A DNA stretch of 64,000 nt from assembly GCA_031253995.1 (NCBI GenBank), contig JAIRVG010000022.1:45591-109590 (forward strand), written 5' to 3'. This DNA is from Paucimonas sp. GTDB taxonomy: Bacteria; Pseudomonadota; Gammaproteobacteria; Pseudomonadales; Pseudomonadaceae. The position numbers were made by a program, and so were the translations under genes. The first letter of the stretch is position 1. Every line of letters starts with the position of its first letter. Positions 16,169 through 23,744 of this stretch are shown here, piece by piece. The notes below the pieces were generated by a model. It saw only the letters and a program-made list of their open reading frames with translations. It was not told the origin of the DNA and did not search any database.

Positions 16169-18679
16169 TCAGAACGTCCCCTTCAACGTCACCATGAAAT
16201 TACGCGGCTCCCCATAGAAATTCCCCCACGAAACCGCCCCCACGCTCTGGTAGTACTTCTTGTCGAACAGGTTGCTGCCATTGAGCGCCACCGACCAGTG
16301 ATCGTCGATGCGATAACCAATGCGACCACTCCAGATCGCATACCCGGCCTGGAACGATTCCACCGCCGGACGCGCGTTGGCATCGCGTACCGACACTTCG
16401 CTCTGCGCCGTCACCCCGGCACCGACGCTGAAGCGCTCCAGGGCTCCACTCAACTGGTAATCCGACCACACGCGGAACAGGTGGCGCGGGAAGTAGGTGA
16501 CGGTAAACGTCGGTTCCTGCGGGTTGCTGTTGGCGCTATCCAGGTACTTGGTCTGGGTGTAGGTATACCCCGCCAGCACCTGCAGCCGGTCCATCACTTC
16601 GCCGCTGATCTCCGCCTCGAAGCCCTGCGCCCGCACCTTGCCGGAGTCGGTGTAGCAGAAGCCATCGGACGAACCCAGGCATTCGGTGTTGTAGTTGGCC
16701 TCGGCGCGATGCTCCTCGGTGGTGCGGAACAGGTTGAAGGCAGTGTTGACCCGGCCTTCCATCAGCTCACCCTTGATCCCCACCTCGTAGCTGCTGCCGG
16801 TCTTGGGCTGGATCGGGCTGCCGGATTCATCGGTGTAGGTGCTTTGCGGCTGGAAGATGTCCGCGTAGCTGGTGTAGACCGACCACTGGTCGTCGAGGTC
16901 GTAGATCAGCGCGGCGTACGGCGTGACCTGGCCGTTTTCCTGGCTGCGGTCGTGCTGCCAGTAGTTCCAGGCCTGGGTGTAGGAGTCGCGGCTGTTGCGG
17001 TACCAGCTGACCCGGGTGCCGAGCACCGCCGTCAGCGGCTCGGCCAGCTTCAGGCGCAGGGTGGCGTAGGTGCCGAACTGGCGGGTGTCGGATTCGGTCG
17101 GGTACGGTCCGCCACGGTAGGAGTTGGGTGGGTAGTAGCTGTCCGGTGGCTCGGGAATGTCATGGTTGGGATCGAGCGCATCCTGGCGCGTGCCGAGCAG
17201 GCCGGTCATGTTGATCAGCGCCCAGTGGTCGCGGGTCTGCGCGCGGCTGGCGTTGGCGCCGACGATCAGCTCGTGACGCAGGCCGAAGGCGTCGAACTTG
17301 CCATCCAGGTAGGCATCGAAGCCGTAGTCGGTCTGGTCGTAGTCGAACACGCCGGAATACACGCTGGACGGCGCGCTGGTGGCGCCGGGAGTGACGCCGC
17401 CGTTGGTCTCCGACAGCGCGTACTTCATGTCCTGGTCGTTGTGGGTCCAGACGCCGGCGAACTTGAACGCCCAGTCATCGTTGAGCTGGTGCGCGAGGTC
17501 GGCGAACACCGTGGTGCGCTCGCTCTCCCAGGTGTTCCACGAAGCGCCGAGGCAGGTGGAGCGGCTGAGCTTGAGGTCATTGCCGTTGCTGTAGCGCGGC
17601 AAGCCATGCCAGCACGGCGTGGCGTCGAGCCGCTCGTAGGCGACGCCGAGGCCGAGGGTGGTGTCCGGGGTGACGTCGTAGTCCAGGGCGCCGTAGAGGA
17701 TCTGGTCGTCACGCTGGCCCAGATCGTAGAAGTACTGGCGATCCTGCAACGCCACCACCGCGCGCCCGCGCAGGGTGCCCGAGTCGTTGAGCGGGCCGCC
17801 GGTGTCCACCTGGCCGCGGTAGTTGTCCCAGGAACCCGCCGACAGGGTCACGCTGGTGGTGGGCGTCTGCTGCCCGCGCTTGCGCACGAAATTCACCCCG
17901 CCCGCCGAACTGCCGGTGCCCTTCATCATCCCCGCCGTGCCCTTGAGCACCTCGACCCGGTCATAGAACGCCATGTCGCCGGAGAAGCTGTTGGCCTGCA
18001 CGTACTCGCCGCCCACATCCAGCGGCACGCCGTCGTACTGGTACTGGCCCTGCATCATGAAGCCGCGGGAGTAGAAATACTTGCCGCCCATGGGCGACTC
18101 GTACACGGCGATGCCCGGGGTCTTCTCCATGGCCTGGTCGATGGTGGTGACGTTCTGGTCGTCCATGTACTTGCGCGTCAGCACGGTCACCGACTGCGGG
18201 GTCTCGCGCAGGGTGTGGGTGCCCTTGCCGATGGTCACGGCGCGGGCGGCGTAGGCGTTGGTGCCTTCGCTGGTGGCATCCAGGCGCTGGCTGTTGACGG
18301 TGGTGGCGTCCAGCTCAAGGGCGCCCTGCTCGCTCGGCAGCGGGCGCAAGGCGTAGCTGCCGTTGCTCTGCGGCACGGCCTGCAGGCCGGTGCCCTGCAG
18401 CAGCACGGCAAAGCCGCGGGCGACGCTGTAGCGACCGTCGAGCCCCCTGGACTGACGGCCCTGGATCAGCGCGGCATCGAACGACAGGGCATTGCCGGAC
18501 GCCGAGGCAAAGGCGCTGAGCACCGCGGTCAGGCTGCCGGCGGGAATGTGGTAGGTCTGCTCGGCGCTGGTCTCGGCGGCGCTGACGACGCTCGGCAAAG
18601 CGGCCGCGCCGAGGGCGCAGAAGCCCAGGCGAATGGCGATCGCCACGGGCGTGAGCCGGCGTGCGTGCGGGTACTTCAT
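16169..18679 (-). CDS. TonB-dependent siderophore receptor with STN signalling domain
   Basis: An 836-aa outer-membrane ferric-siderophore receptor. The signal peptide ends near SVVSA. The STN domain covers about 45-100, and the plug about 140-260, with RETPQSVTVLTRKYM and YDRVEVLKGTAGMM. The barrel ends FMVTLKGTF with a terminal Phe. It belongs to the FpvA-like ferripyoverdine/pseudobactin class by general appearance (the plug GVPLDVGGEY and the extended loops); the ligand is not certain. ATG 18679 is preceded by the strong site GGGGAGGAA. It is regulated through the adjacent FecR/FecI pair. Confidence 0.93.
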   Translation of the reverse strand: MKYPHARRLTPVAIAIRLGFCALGAAALPSVVSAAETSAEQTYHIPAGSLTAVLSAFASASGNALSFDAALIQGRQSRGLDGRYSVARGFAVLLQGTGLQAVPQSNGSYALRPLPSEQGALELDATTVNSQRLDATSEGTNAYAARAVTIGKGTHTLRETPQSVTVLTRKYMDDQNVTTIDQAMEKTPGIAVYESPMGGKYFYSRGFMMQGQYQYDGVPLDVGGEYVQANSFSGDMAFYDRVEVLKGTAGMMKGTGSSAGGVNFVRKRGQQTPTTSVTLSAGSWDNYRGQVDTGGPLNDSGTLRGRAVVALQDRQYFYDLGQRDDQILYGALDYDVTPDTTLGLGVAYERLDATPCWHGLPRYSNGNDLKLSRSTCLGASWNTWESERTTVFADLAHQLNDDWAFKFAGVWTHNDQDMKYALSETNGGVTPGATSAPSSVYSGVFDYDQTDYGFDAYLDGKFDAFGLRHELIVGANASRAQTRDHWALINMTGLLGTRQDALDPNHDIPEPPDSYYPPNSYRGGPYPTESDTRQFGTYATLRLKLAEPLTAVLGTRVSWYRNSRDSYTQAWNYWQHDRSQENGQVTPYAALIYDLDDQWSVYTSYADIFQPQSTYTDESGSPIQPKTGSSYEVGIKGELMEGRVNTAFNLFRTTEEHRAEANYNTECLGSSDGFCYTDSGKVRAQGFEAEISGEVMDRLQVLAGYTYTQTKYLDSANSNPQEPTFTVTYFPRHLFRVWSDYQLSGALERFSVGAGVTAQSEVSVRDANARPAVESFQAGYAIWSGRIGYRIDDHWSVALNGSNLFDKKYYQSVGAVSWGNFYGEPRNFMVTLKGTF

Positions 18680-18785
18680 GGTGTTCCTCCCCAGGATGAA
18701 AGTGTGCAAACGGCACGTGTCTGAGGATTGGCCGAGCGGGATGGGCAAACAGTGCAACGCGAACGCGAATTTTTTTCGTCTTGCC

Positions 18786-19745
18786 TCATCCCTGTGCCGG
18801 CAGCACGCTGACCCAGTAATCGGTGCGGCGCAGGATACGCAGGCCGAAACCGCTTTCCAGCGCCGCCAGGGCGCGGTCGGTATCGTCCAGGGGGAAGGCG
18901 CCGGAGATCTTCAGCCTGGCGATGGACGGATCGCAGCGCAGCCAGCCGCGGCGATAGCGCGACAGCTCGTCGAGCAACTCGCCGAGGGGGCGCTGGATGG
19001 CGATCAGGCTGCCGCTGCGCCAGGACGCCACCGAGGCATCGCTCGACCAGGCCTCACCCAGCCGCGCGCGGTCGAAGCGCACCTGCTGGCCCGCGTCCAC
19101 GCGCAACACCCGGTCGCTGTCGGCGGGACGCACTTCCACGGCCTTTTCCAGCACCGCCACCTCGCAGAACTGCGCCTCGGTCTGCACCGTGAAGCGGGTG
19201 CCGAGGGCGCGGACCATGCCTTGCGGGCTCTCCACCAGGAACGGCCGGCCGAGCGGGTCGGCGGCCGTCTGCACCAGCACCCGGCCGCTGAGCAGGCGCA
19301 GCAGGCGGCGCTGGTTGTCGAACTCCACGTCCAGCGCCGAATGGCTGTCCAGCAGCAACTGGCTGCCGTCGGCCAGCAGCAGCGGGCGCCGCTCGCCGAC
19401 CGCGGTGTGATGGCTGGCGAACATCGCCCTGCCCCACTCACTGTCCCAGCCGCGCCAGCCCACCACGCCGACCCCGGCCAGCACCAGCAACTGGCGCAGC
19501 ACACGGCGGCGTGACTCACGGGAATGCTGCAGCGCCGAGGCGGCCACCGTTCCCGGCACGCCCGCGACCATCTGCTGCACCGCCTCCACCTGCGCCCAGG
19601 CCTGGCGATGCAGCGGGTCGGCATCGTGCCAGTGCTGCCAGCGCTGGTGCTCGGCCTGGGTGTCCAGCCCGGAGGACAGCCGTGCATACCACTGCGCCGC
19701 GCTGCGCAGGGCCTCGCGTTCCGCCGGCGCCAGGGGCGGCGTCAC
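18786..19745 (-). CDS. FecR-type anti-sigma/sigma regulator
   Basis: A 319-aa transmembrane regulator paired with the receptor downstream. The N-terminal domain has WYARLSSG and HQRWQHWHDADP; one hydrophobic segment lies near residues 95-110; the FecR domain has GERRPLLLADGSQLLLDSHS; and the C-terminus ends with an STN-like fold (LKISGAFPLDDTDRALAALE). GTG 19745 overlaps the sigma-factor stop as GTGA. A TTG nine codons upstream is an alternative. It is 106 bp from the receptor start, room for a promoter used by its own sigma factor. Confidence 0.88.
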   Translation of the reverse strand: MTPPLAPAEREALRSAAQWYARLSSGLDTQAEHQRWQHWHDADPLHRQAWAQVEAVQQMVAGVPGTVAASALQHSRESRRRVLRQLLVLAGVGVVGWRGWDSEWGRAMFASHHTAVGERRPLLLADGSQLLLDSHSALDVEFDNQRRLLRLLSGRVLVQTAADPLGRPFLVESPQGMVRALGTRFTVQTEAQFCEVAVLEKAVEVRPADSDRVLRVDAGQQVRFDRARLGEAWSSDASVASWRSGSLIAIQRPLGELLDELSRYRRGWLRCDPSIARLKISGAFPLDDTDRALAALESGFGLRILRRTDYWVSVLPAQG

Positions 19746-20257
19746 AGCAGGCCCATCCGGATCAGGCAGCAATGCTCCATGGCCTTGGCCATGTGGTTGT
19801 TCACCGTGCGCAGGGAAATGCCCAGGCGTTCGGCGATCCTCGGATAGCTCAGGCCCTCGAACTGCGACAGGATGAAGGTCTGGCGCACCGTGTCGCCGAG
19901 GCTGTCGAGCATGCGGTCAACCTCCATCAGGGTCTCCAGGACGATGGCCTGGGTTTCCTGTGAGGGATAGGCATCCTCGGGCAAGGCGGCCAGGGCTTCG
20001 AGGTAGCTCTGCTCCAGGGCACGGCGGCGAAACAGGTCGATCACCAGGCCCTTGGCCACGGTGCTCAGGTATTGCCGTGGCTGGCGAATATCCAGGGCCT
20101 GGCGCGCCTTGATGACCCGCACGAAGGTGTCCTGCACCAGGTCGGCGGCATCGCTGCCGCAGTCCAGGCGCTTGCGCAACCAGCCGCGCAGCCAGCCACT
20201 GTGGGTCGCGTAGAGATCGTGGGTGGCGGAGCGCAGGGCGAGGTCATCGGCGGACAT
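19742..20257 (-). CDS. FecI-like ECF sigma factor
   Basis: A 171-aa ECF sigma factor with region 2 (DAADLVQDTFVRV) and region 4 (ILSQFEGLSYPRIAERLGIS). It is coupled to the FecR gene by a GTGA overlap. A Fur-box-like site at 20272-20290 directly precedes the gene, so iron repression is expected. It is a diverged paralogue of the sigma factor at 4017-4544. Confidence 0.9.
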   Translation of the reverse strand: MSADDLALRSATHDLYATHSGWLRGWLRKRLDCGSDAADLVQDTFVRVIKARQALDIRQPRQYLSTVAKGLVIDLFRRRALEQSYLEALAALPEDAYPSQETQAIVLETLMEVDRMLDSLGDTVRQTFILSQFEGLSYPRIAERLGISLRTVNNHMAKAMEHCCLIRMGLL

Positions 20258-20271
20258 GGGAAAAGGTCACT

Positions 20272-20290
20272 AATGAGAATTAGTTGCAAT
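20272..20290. promoter_or_regulatory. Probable Fur box upstream of second fecI-like gene
   Basis: AATGAGAATTAGTTGCAAT matches the 19-nt Fur consensus AATGAGAATGATTCTCATT at 14 positions, with a perfect first half. It lies 15 nt upstream of the sigma-factor start. Confidence 0.68.
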
Positions 20291-20371
20291 TTGACCTTTT
20301 TGTGAAAGATTTGGCAATGGTTCTCATGCGAGAGCTGGGTTTAGGTGCCTGCCTCAAGGGCGCTGCAAGGC

Positions 20372-22117
20372 TCAAGGCGTCCAATCCACCCGATGCTCCT
20401 CCAGATAAACATCCACCGCCGCCCCCACCGTCGGCTGGAACACATCCCGACCGATCTGCGCCAGCACCTCCAGGCGCTGCAGCTTGTCCTTCACCGGGTC
20501 CTTCACTTCGGCAAAACGCAGCTCGATCCCGTCGGCGCGCAGGATCTGCTCCAGCTCGATCAGCATGTCCGCCGAAGTCACGTCCACGCTGGTCACCGGC
20601 TCCGCCGCGATGACGACGCGCCTCACCTTGTCCGGCGCCTCCCGCACCGCGCGCAGCACGCATTTCTGGAACAGGTCGGCGTTGGCGAAGAACAGCGGCG
20701 CGTCCCAGCGGAACAGCACCAACCCGGGCACGCGACGGGCGTGGGGATAGCGGCTGATATCGTGGTAGCCGCGAATACCCTCGACCCGGCCAAGGATCGC
20801 CGAATGCGGACGCCAGCCATCCCAGAGGAACTCGATCACCGCGATCACCACCGCCAGGCCGATCCCCGGCACCGCCCCAAGCACCACCACGCCGACGAAA
20901 CAGGTGATCGACAGCCAGAACTCCCATTGCTGGATGCGGTAGATACGCCGCAGGTCCTTGAACTCGAACAGGCCGATGGCTGCAGCGATCACCACCGCGG
21001 CCAGGGCGCTGGTGGGCAGGTGCTTGAGCAGGTCCGGGCCGAACAGCAGCAACAGGGCCACGCCGATGGCGCCGAATACCCCGGCCAGCTGGGTGCGGGC
21101 ACCGGCCGCTTCGGCCACCGGCGTGCGCGATGAACTGCTGCTCACCGGAATGCCCTGGAACAGCCCGGTGGTGAGGTTGGCCATGCCCAGGCCGATCATT
21201 TCCTGGTTGGCATCCACCGGGGTGCGGGTTTTCGCGGCGTAGGTGCGCGACAGCACGCTGGTGTCGGCGAAGGACACCAGGGCCACGGCGAAGCCGCCGA
21301 TCAGCACGGCCTGCAGGTCGCCGGCATCGATCAGCGGAAAGACGAAGCCTGGCAGCCCCTGGGGCAGCGAGCCGGCCACTTTCACTCCGTGCGCCGCTTC
21401 CAGGCTGAACCACCAGGCCGCCAGGGTCGCGGCGACCACGGCGATGAGGATGCCCGGCACCCGCTCGAAGCGCTTGAGCAGGAGGATGATCGCCAGGCTG
21501 CCGACGCCAATGGCCAGGGCGTACCAGTTGGCCTTGCCGTCGAACAGCGCGCTGAACAGGTGCCAGATGTCCTGGAGCGGCCCGTCGCTGTCGATGGAAA
21601 GGCCGAACAGCTTCGGCGTCTGGCTGATCAGCACCGTGAGCGCGATGCCGTTCATGTAGCCGTAGCGGATCGGCTTGGACAGCAGCTCGGTGATGAAGCC
21701 CAGGCGCAGCAGCCCCGCCCCCAGGCAGACCAGGCCGGAAACCAGGGCCATGGCGCTGGCGAGGACGATGGCGCGCTGCGGGTCGCCGCCGGACAACGGC
21801 AACACCACGGCAAGGATGATCGCCACCAGCGCCGAGTCGGGCCCCAGCACCAGGATGCGGCTGGGGCCGAACAGCGCGTAGGCCAGCAGCGGCACGATGG
21901 TCGCGTACAGGCCGTAGATGCCCGGCACGCCGGAGGCCTGGGCGTAGGCGATGCCCACCGGCACCAGCATGGCGGTAAGCACGAGGCCGGCGAGCAGGTC
22001 CCTGGGCAGCCAGGCCGGCGAATAGCCCTTGAGCAGTTGCAGGCCCGGCAACCAGCGACGCCAGTCCCCCGCGCGGGAGTGATGAGAGGGTGGGGTGACG
22101 GGTGACGGTCGATCCAT
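20372..22117 (-). CDS. SulP-family anion permease with STAS domain
   Basis: A 581-aa inner-membrane anion transporter of the SulP (SLC26) family. The transport domain of about 10-14 helices starts near RDLLAGLVLTAMLVPVGIAYA and includes the SulP signature region GLYATIVPLLAYALFGPSR. A C-terminal cytoplasmic STAS domain (about 440-560, with LFRWDAPLFFANADLF and VTSVDVTSADML) follows. Substrates in the family include sulfate, bicarbonate and dicarboxylates; none is indicated here. ATG 22117 has AGGAA. A small sulfur or carbonate metabolism neighbour is not evident. Confidence 0.92.
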   Translation of the reverse strand: MDRPSPVTPPSHHSRAGDWRRWLPGLQLLKGYSPAWLPRDLLAGLVLTAMLVPVGIAYAQASGVPGIYGLYATIVPLLAYALFGPSRILVLGPDSALVAIILAVVLPLSGGDPQRAIVLASAMALVSGLVCLGAGLLRLGFITELLSKPIRYGYMNGIALTVLISQTPKLFGLSIDSDGPLQDIWHLFSALFDGKANWYALAIGVGSLAIILLLKRFERVPGILIAVVAATLAAWWFSLEAAHGVKVAGSLPQGLPGFVFPLIDAGDLQAVLIGGFAVALVSFADTSVLSRTYAAKTRTPVDANQEMIGLGMANLTTGLFQGIPVSSSSSRTPVAEAAGARTQLAGVFGAIGVALLLLFGPDLLKHLPTSALAAVVIAAAIGLFEFKDLRRIYRIQQWEFWLSITCFVGVVVLGAVPGIGLAVVIAVIEFLWDGWRPHSAILGRVEGIRGYHDISRYPHARRVPGLVLFRWDAPLFFANADLFQKCVLRAVREAPDKVRRVVIAAEPVTSVDVTSADMLIELEQILRADGIELRFAEVKDPVKDKLQRLEVLAQIGRDVFQPTVGAAVDVYLEEHRVDWTP

Positions 22118-22208
22118 GGACGGTTCCTGCGACTGATGCCTTGCACGCGGCTGATCCGGGCAACGGTAGCCCACCCTGCACCCGCCGTGCAGAACCCGGA
22201 TCAAAGGA

Positions 22209-22391
22209 TCAGCGTTTCTTCTTGTTGATCGCCTTCATCCGCGTGGCCGCGCGCTGCACCGTGGCCATCTTTTCCGGCCGCTTCATGCCGCGCCACTTGC
22301 GAATTTCCTCACGGCTGCGGCCACAGCTCACGCACAGCTCGCCGTTGAGCTGGCACAGCGAGACGCAGGGGTTTTCGATGTCCTTGGCCAT
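22209..22391 (-). CDS. DUF1289 small cysteine-rich protein
   Basis: A 60-aa protein with the DUF1289 pattern NPCVSLCQ, then ELCVSCGRSREEIRKW and a lysine-rich tail. The four cysteines suggest a metal or Fe-S site; the function is not established. Spaced 3 bp from the upstream gene (stop 22395), so it is in the same operon. Confidence 0.85.
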   Translation of the reverse strand: MAKDIENPCVSLCQLNGELCVSCGRSREEIRKWRGMKRPEKMATVQRAATRMKAINKKKR

Positions 22392-22394
22392 GCT

Positions 22395-22700
22395 TCAGGC
22401 CTGATGCTGCTGGATGAGGCGGACATGGGACGGCACGTCGGCGAGGTTCACCCCGGCATCGATCAAGGCGATTTCACTGAGCTCGTGGATGCGTGCCAGC
22501 GCCGGCCCGCTGGCGGCGCGGTCGCGCTGCTCGGTACTGGCGAAGGCCCAAGAGATCATCAGGCTGTCCGGGTAGTGGCGATAGTCGATGTGATGGTCGA
22601 GCCAGACGAAACCGTCGAGTTCGCCCTTGGCAGTTTCACAGGCCTGGGTCAGGTATTTGATCAGGCGCCGCTCGGTGCTGGCGCTGTTGCTCAGGTGCAT
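22395..22700 (-). CDS. Conserved small protein of unknown function
   Basis: A 101-aa soluble protein with no recognisable motif. It contains DGFVWLDHHIDYRHYPDSL and a mixed alpha/beta composition. ATG 22700 has GGAG upstream. It lies between the GST gene (75 bp away) and the DUF1289 gene (3 bp), all on the same strand, so a shared transcript is likely. I cannot assign a role. Confidence 0.7.
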   Translation of the reverse strand: MHLSNSASTERRLIKYLTQACETAKGELDGFVWLDHHIDYRHYPDSLMISWAFASTEQRDRAASGPALARIHELSEIALIDAGVNLADVPSHVRLIQQHQA

Positions 22701-22775
22701 GAAGGTCTCCGCGTTGCCCCCGGCGACAGCGCCGGGGGGCAGAGGGTACGCGCTGCGAAGCGATCCGGCCAGGAT

Positions 22776-23408
22776 TCAGAGGGGTGGACGCTGGAGGTTG
22801 ACCCATTCCTGCACCCGCGGGTGCTGCCACTGTCGCGCGGCATAGGCCTTGAGCCGCTCCGGCACCGCATCGCCATTGAAGATCAGGCGGTTGAGCATCA
22901 GCGCCAGTTCCACGTCGGCGATCGACCAGTGCCCGGCCAGGTATTCGGCACCGTCCGGCAGCAGCGCCTCGGCGCTGGCGACCAGCTTGGCCGCCGCAGC
23001 CTGCGCGGCGGGCGACAGCGGGCCGAACGTGGCGCCGTAGAACACCACCAGGGTGGTGCGTTCCTCGCGGATCGGCACCAGGTCGCTGCGCAGCCAGGCC
23101 TGGACCTGACGCACCCGGGCGCGTTCCTGCGGGTCGCGCGGGTAGACCGGATGGCCCGGGTAGAGGTCTTCGAGGTACTCGATGATGGCGGAGGATTCGG
23201 ACAGGGCGAAGCCGTTGTGCAGCAGGGTCGGGACCCGTTGGGTCAGGGACAGGCGGGTGTAGTCGTCGGTGCGGTTGGAGCCGTCGTCGAGGTCGACGAG
23301 GACGGTCTCGAAGTCGAGGCCTTTCTCCCGGAGAGTGATGTAGACCGACATGGCGTAGGGGCTGACATGGCGGGCGTCGACGTACAGGCGGAACTGCGGG
23401 TGGCTCAT
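22776..23408 (-). CDS. yfcF: YfcF-like glutathione S-transferase
   Basis: A 210-aa glutathione transferase. The thioredoxin-like N-terminal domain has RVPTLLHNGFALSESSAI, where the glutathione contact ES is present. The all-helical C-terminal domain has RQVQAWLRSDLVPIREERT and LALMLNRLIFNGDAVPERL, both closely matching E. coli YfcF as I recall it. YfcF has glutathione-dependent peroxidase and transferase activity in vitro. It is probably co-transcribed with two small downstream genes. Confidence 0.9.
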   Translation of the reverse strand: MSHPQFRLYVDARHVSPYAMSVYITLREKGLDFETVLVDLDDGSNRTDDYTRLSLTQRVPTLLHNGFALSESSAIIEYLEDLYPGHPVYPRDPQERARVRQVQAWLRSDLVPIREERTTLVVFYGATFGPLSPAAQAAAAKLVASAEALLPDGAEYLAGHWSIADVELALMLNRLIFNGDAVPERLKAYAARQWQHPRVQEWVNLQRPPL

Positions 23409-23541
23409 GGCGCGATCTCCTTGTGCGAAGTGATCACGCTATGAGGTTTGCGGCCGGAAATACAATTCAAGGTTTTTATGGGGGCATTCCCGGCTGGAAT
23501 ACTCCCTGAATATCCAGACGCGTCCTTGTGAGAGTCCACCC

Positions 23542-23733
23542 AACCGCAAGTGCGCCGCGATCGGCGTGGGTGCGGGTTCAAACCCGATCGGGGGCGACGC
23601 CGTCGTAACCCGGGGGTCCCGAGTTCTCCTGACACACCCCGGACTCTGTTTTTAGGGCCGATTCGCGCCCAAGCGCGTATAACTCCGCTCCCACGCCGTC
23701 CCTGCTAAATCAATAAGTTATGTGTTGTTCTAT
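23542..23733. repeat. REPIN-like element, decayed copy
   Basis: This fills most of the 336-bp gap between the GST and autotransporter genes. It shares long stretches with 15921-16112, such as CCCGAGTTCTCCTGACACACC and CGCTCCCACGCCGTCCCTGC followed by TAAATCAAT, in the same order and strand. Both palindromes are eroded (for example GGGGGTCC against GGACTCTG). Confidence 0.7.
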
Positions 23734-23744
23734 GGGAGCGTACG

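Noticed and set aside
16091..18724. 877-codon open frame antisense to the second TonB receptor
   Set aside because: A shadow of high GC and biased codon use in the receptor gene; the protein is low-complexity with no recognisable motif.
20316..20336. Possible second Fur site (TGGTTCTCATGCGAGAGC)
   Set aside because: Only one half-site resembles the consensus and it lies farther upstream than the good box at 20272-20290.
20280..22181. 633-codon same-strand frame overlapping the SulP permease
   Set aside because: The SulP frame has membrane helices and a STAS domain. The alternative is Gly/Arg/Pro-rich and without any fold signature.
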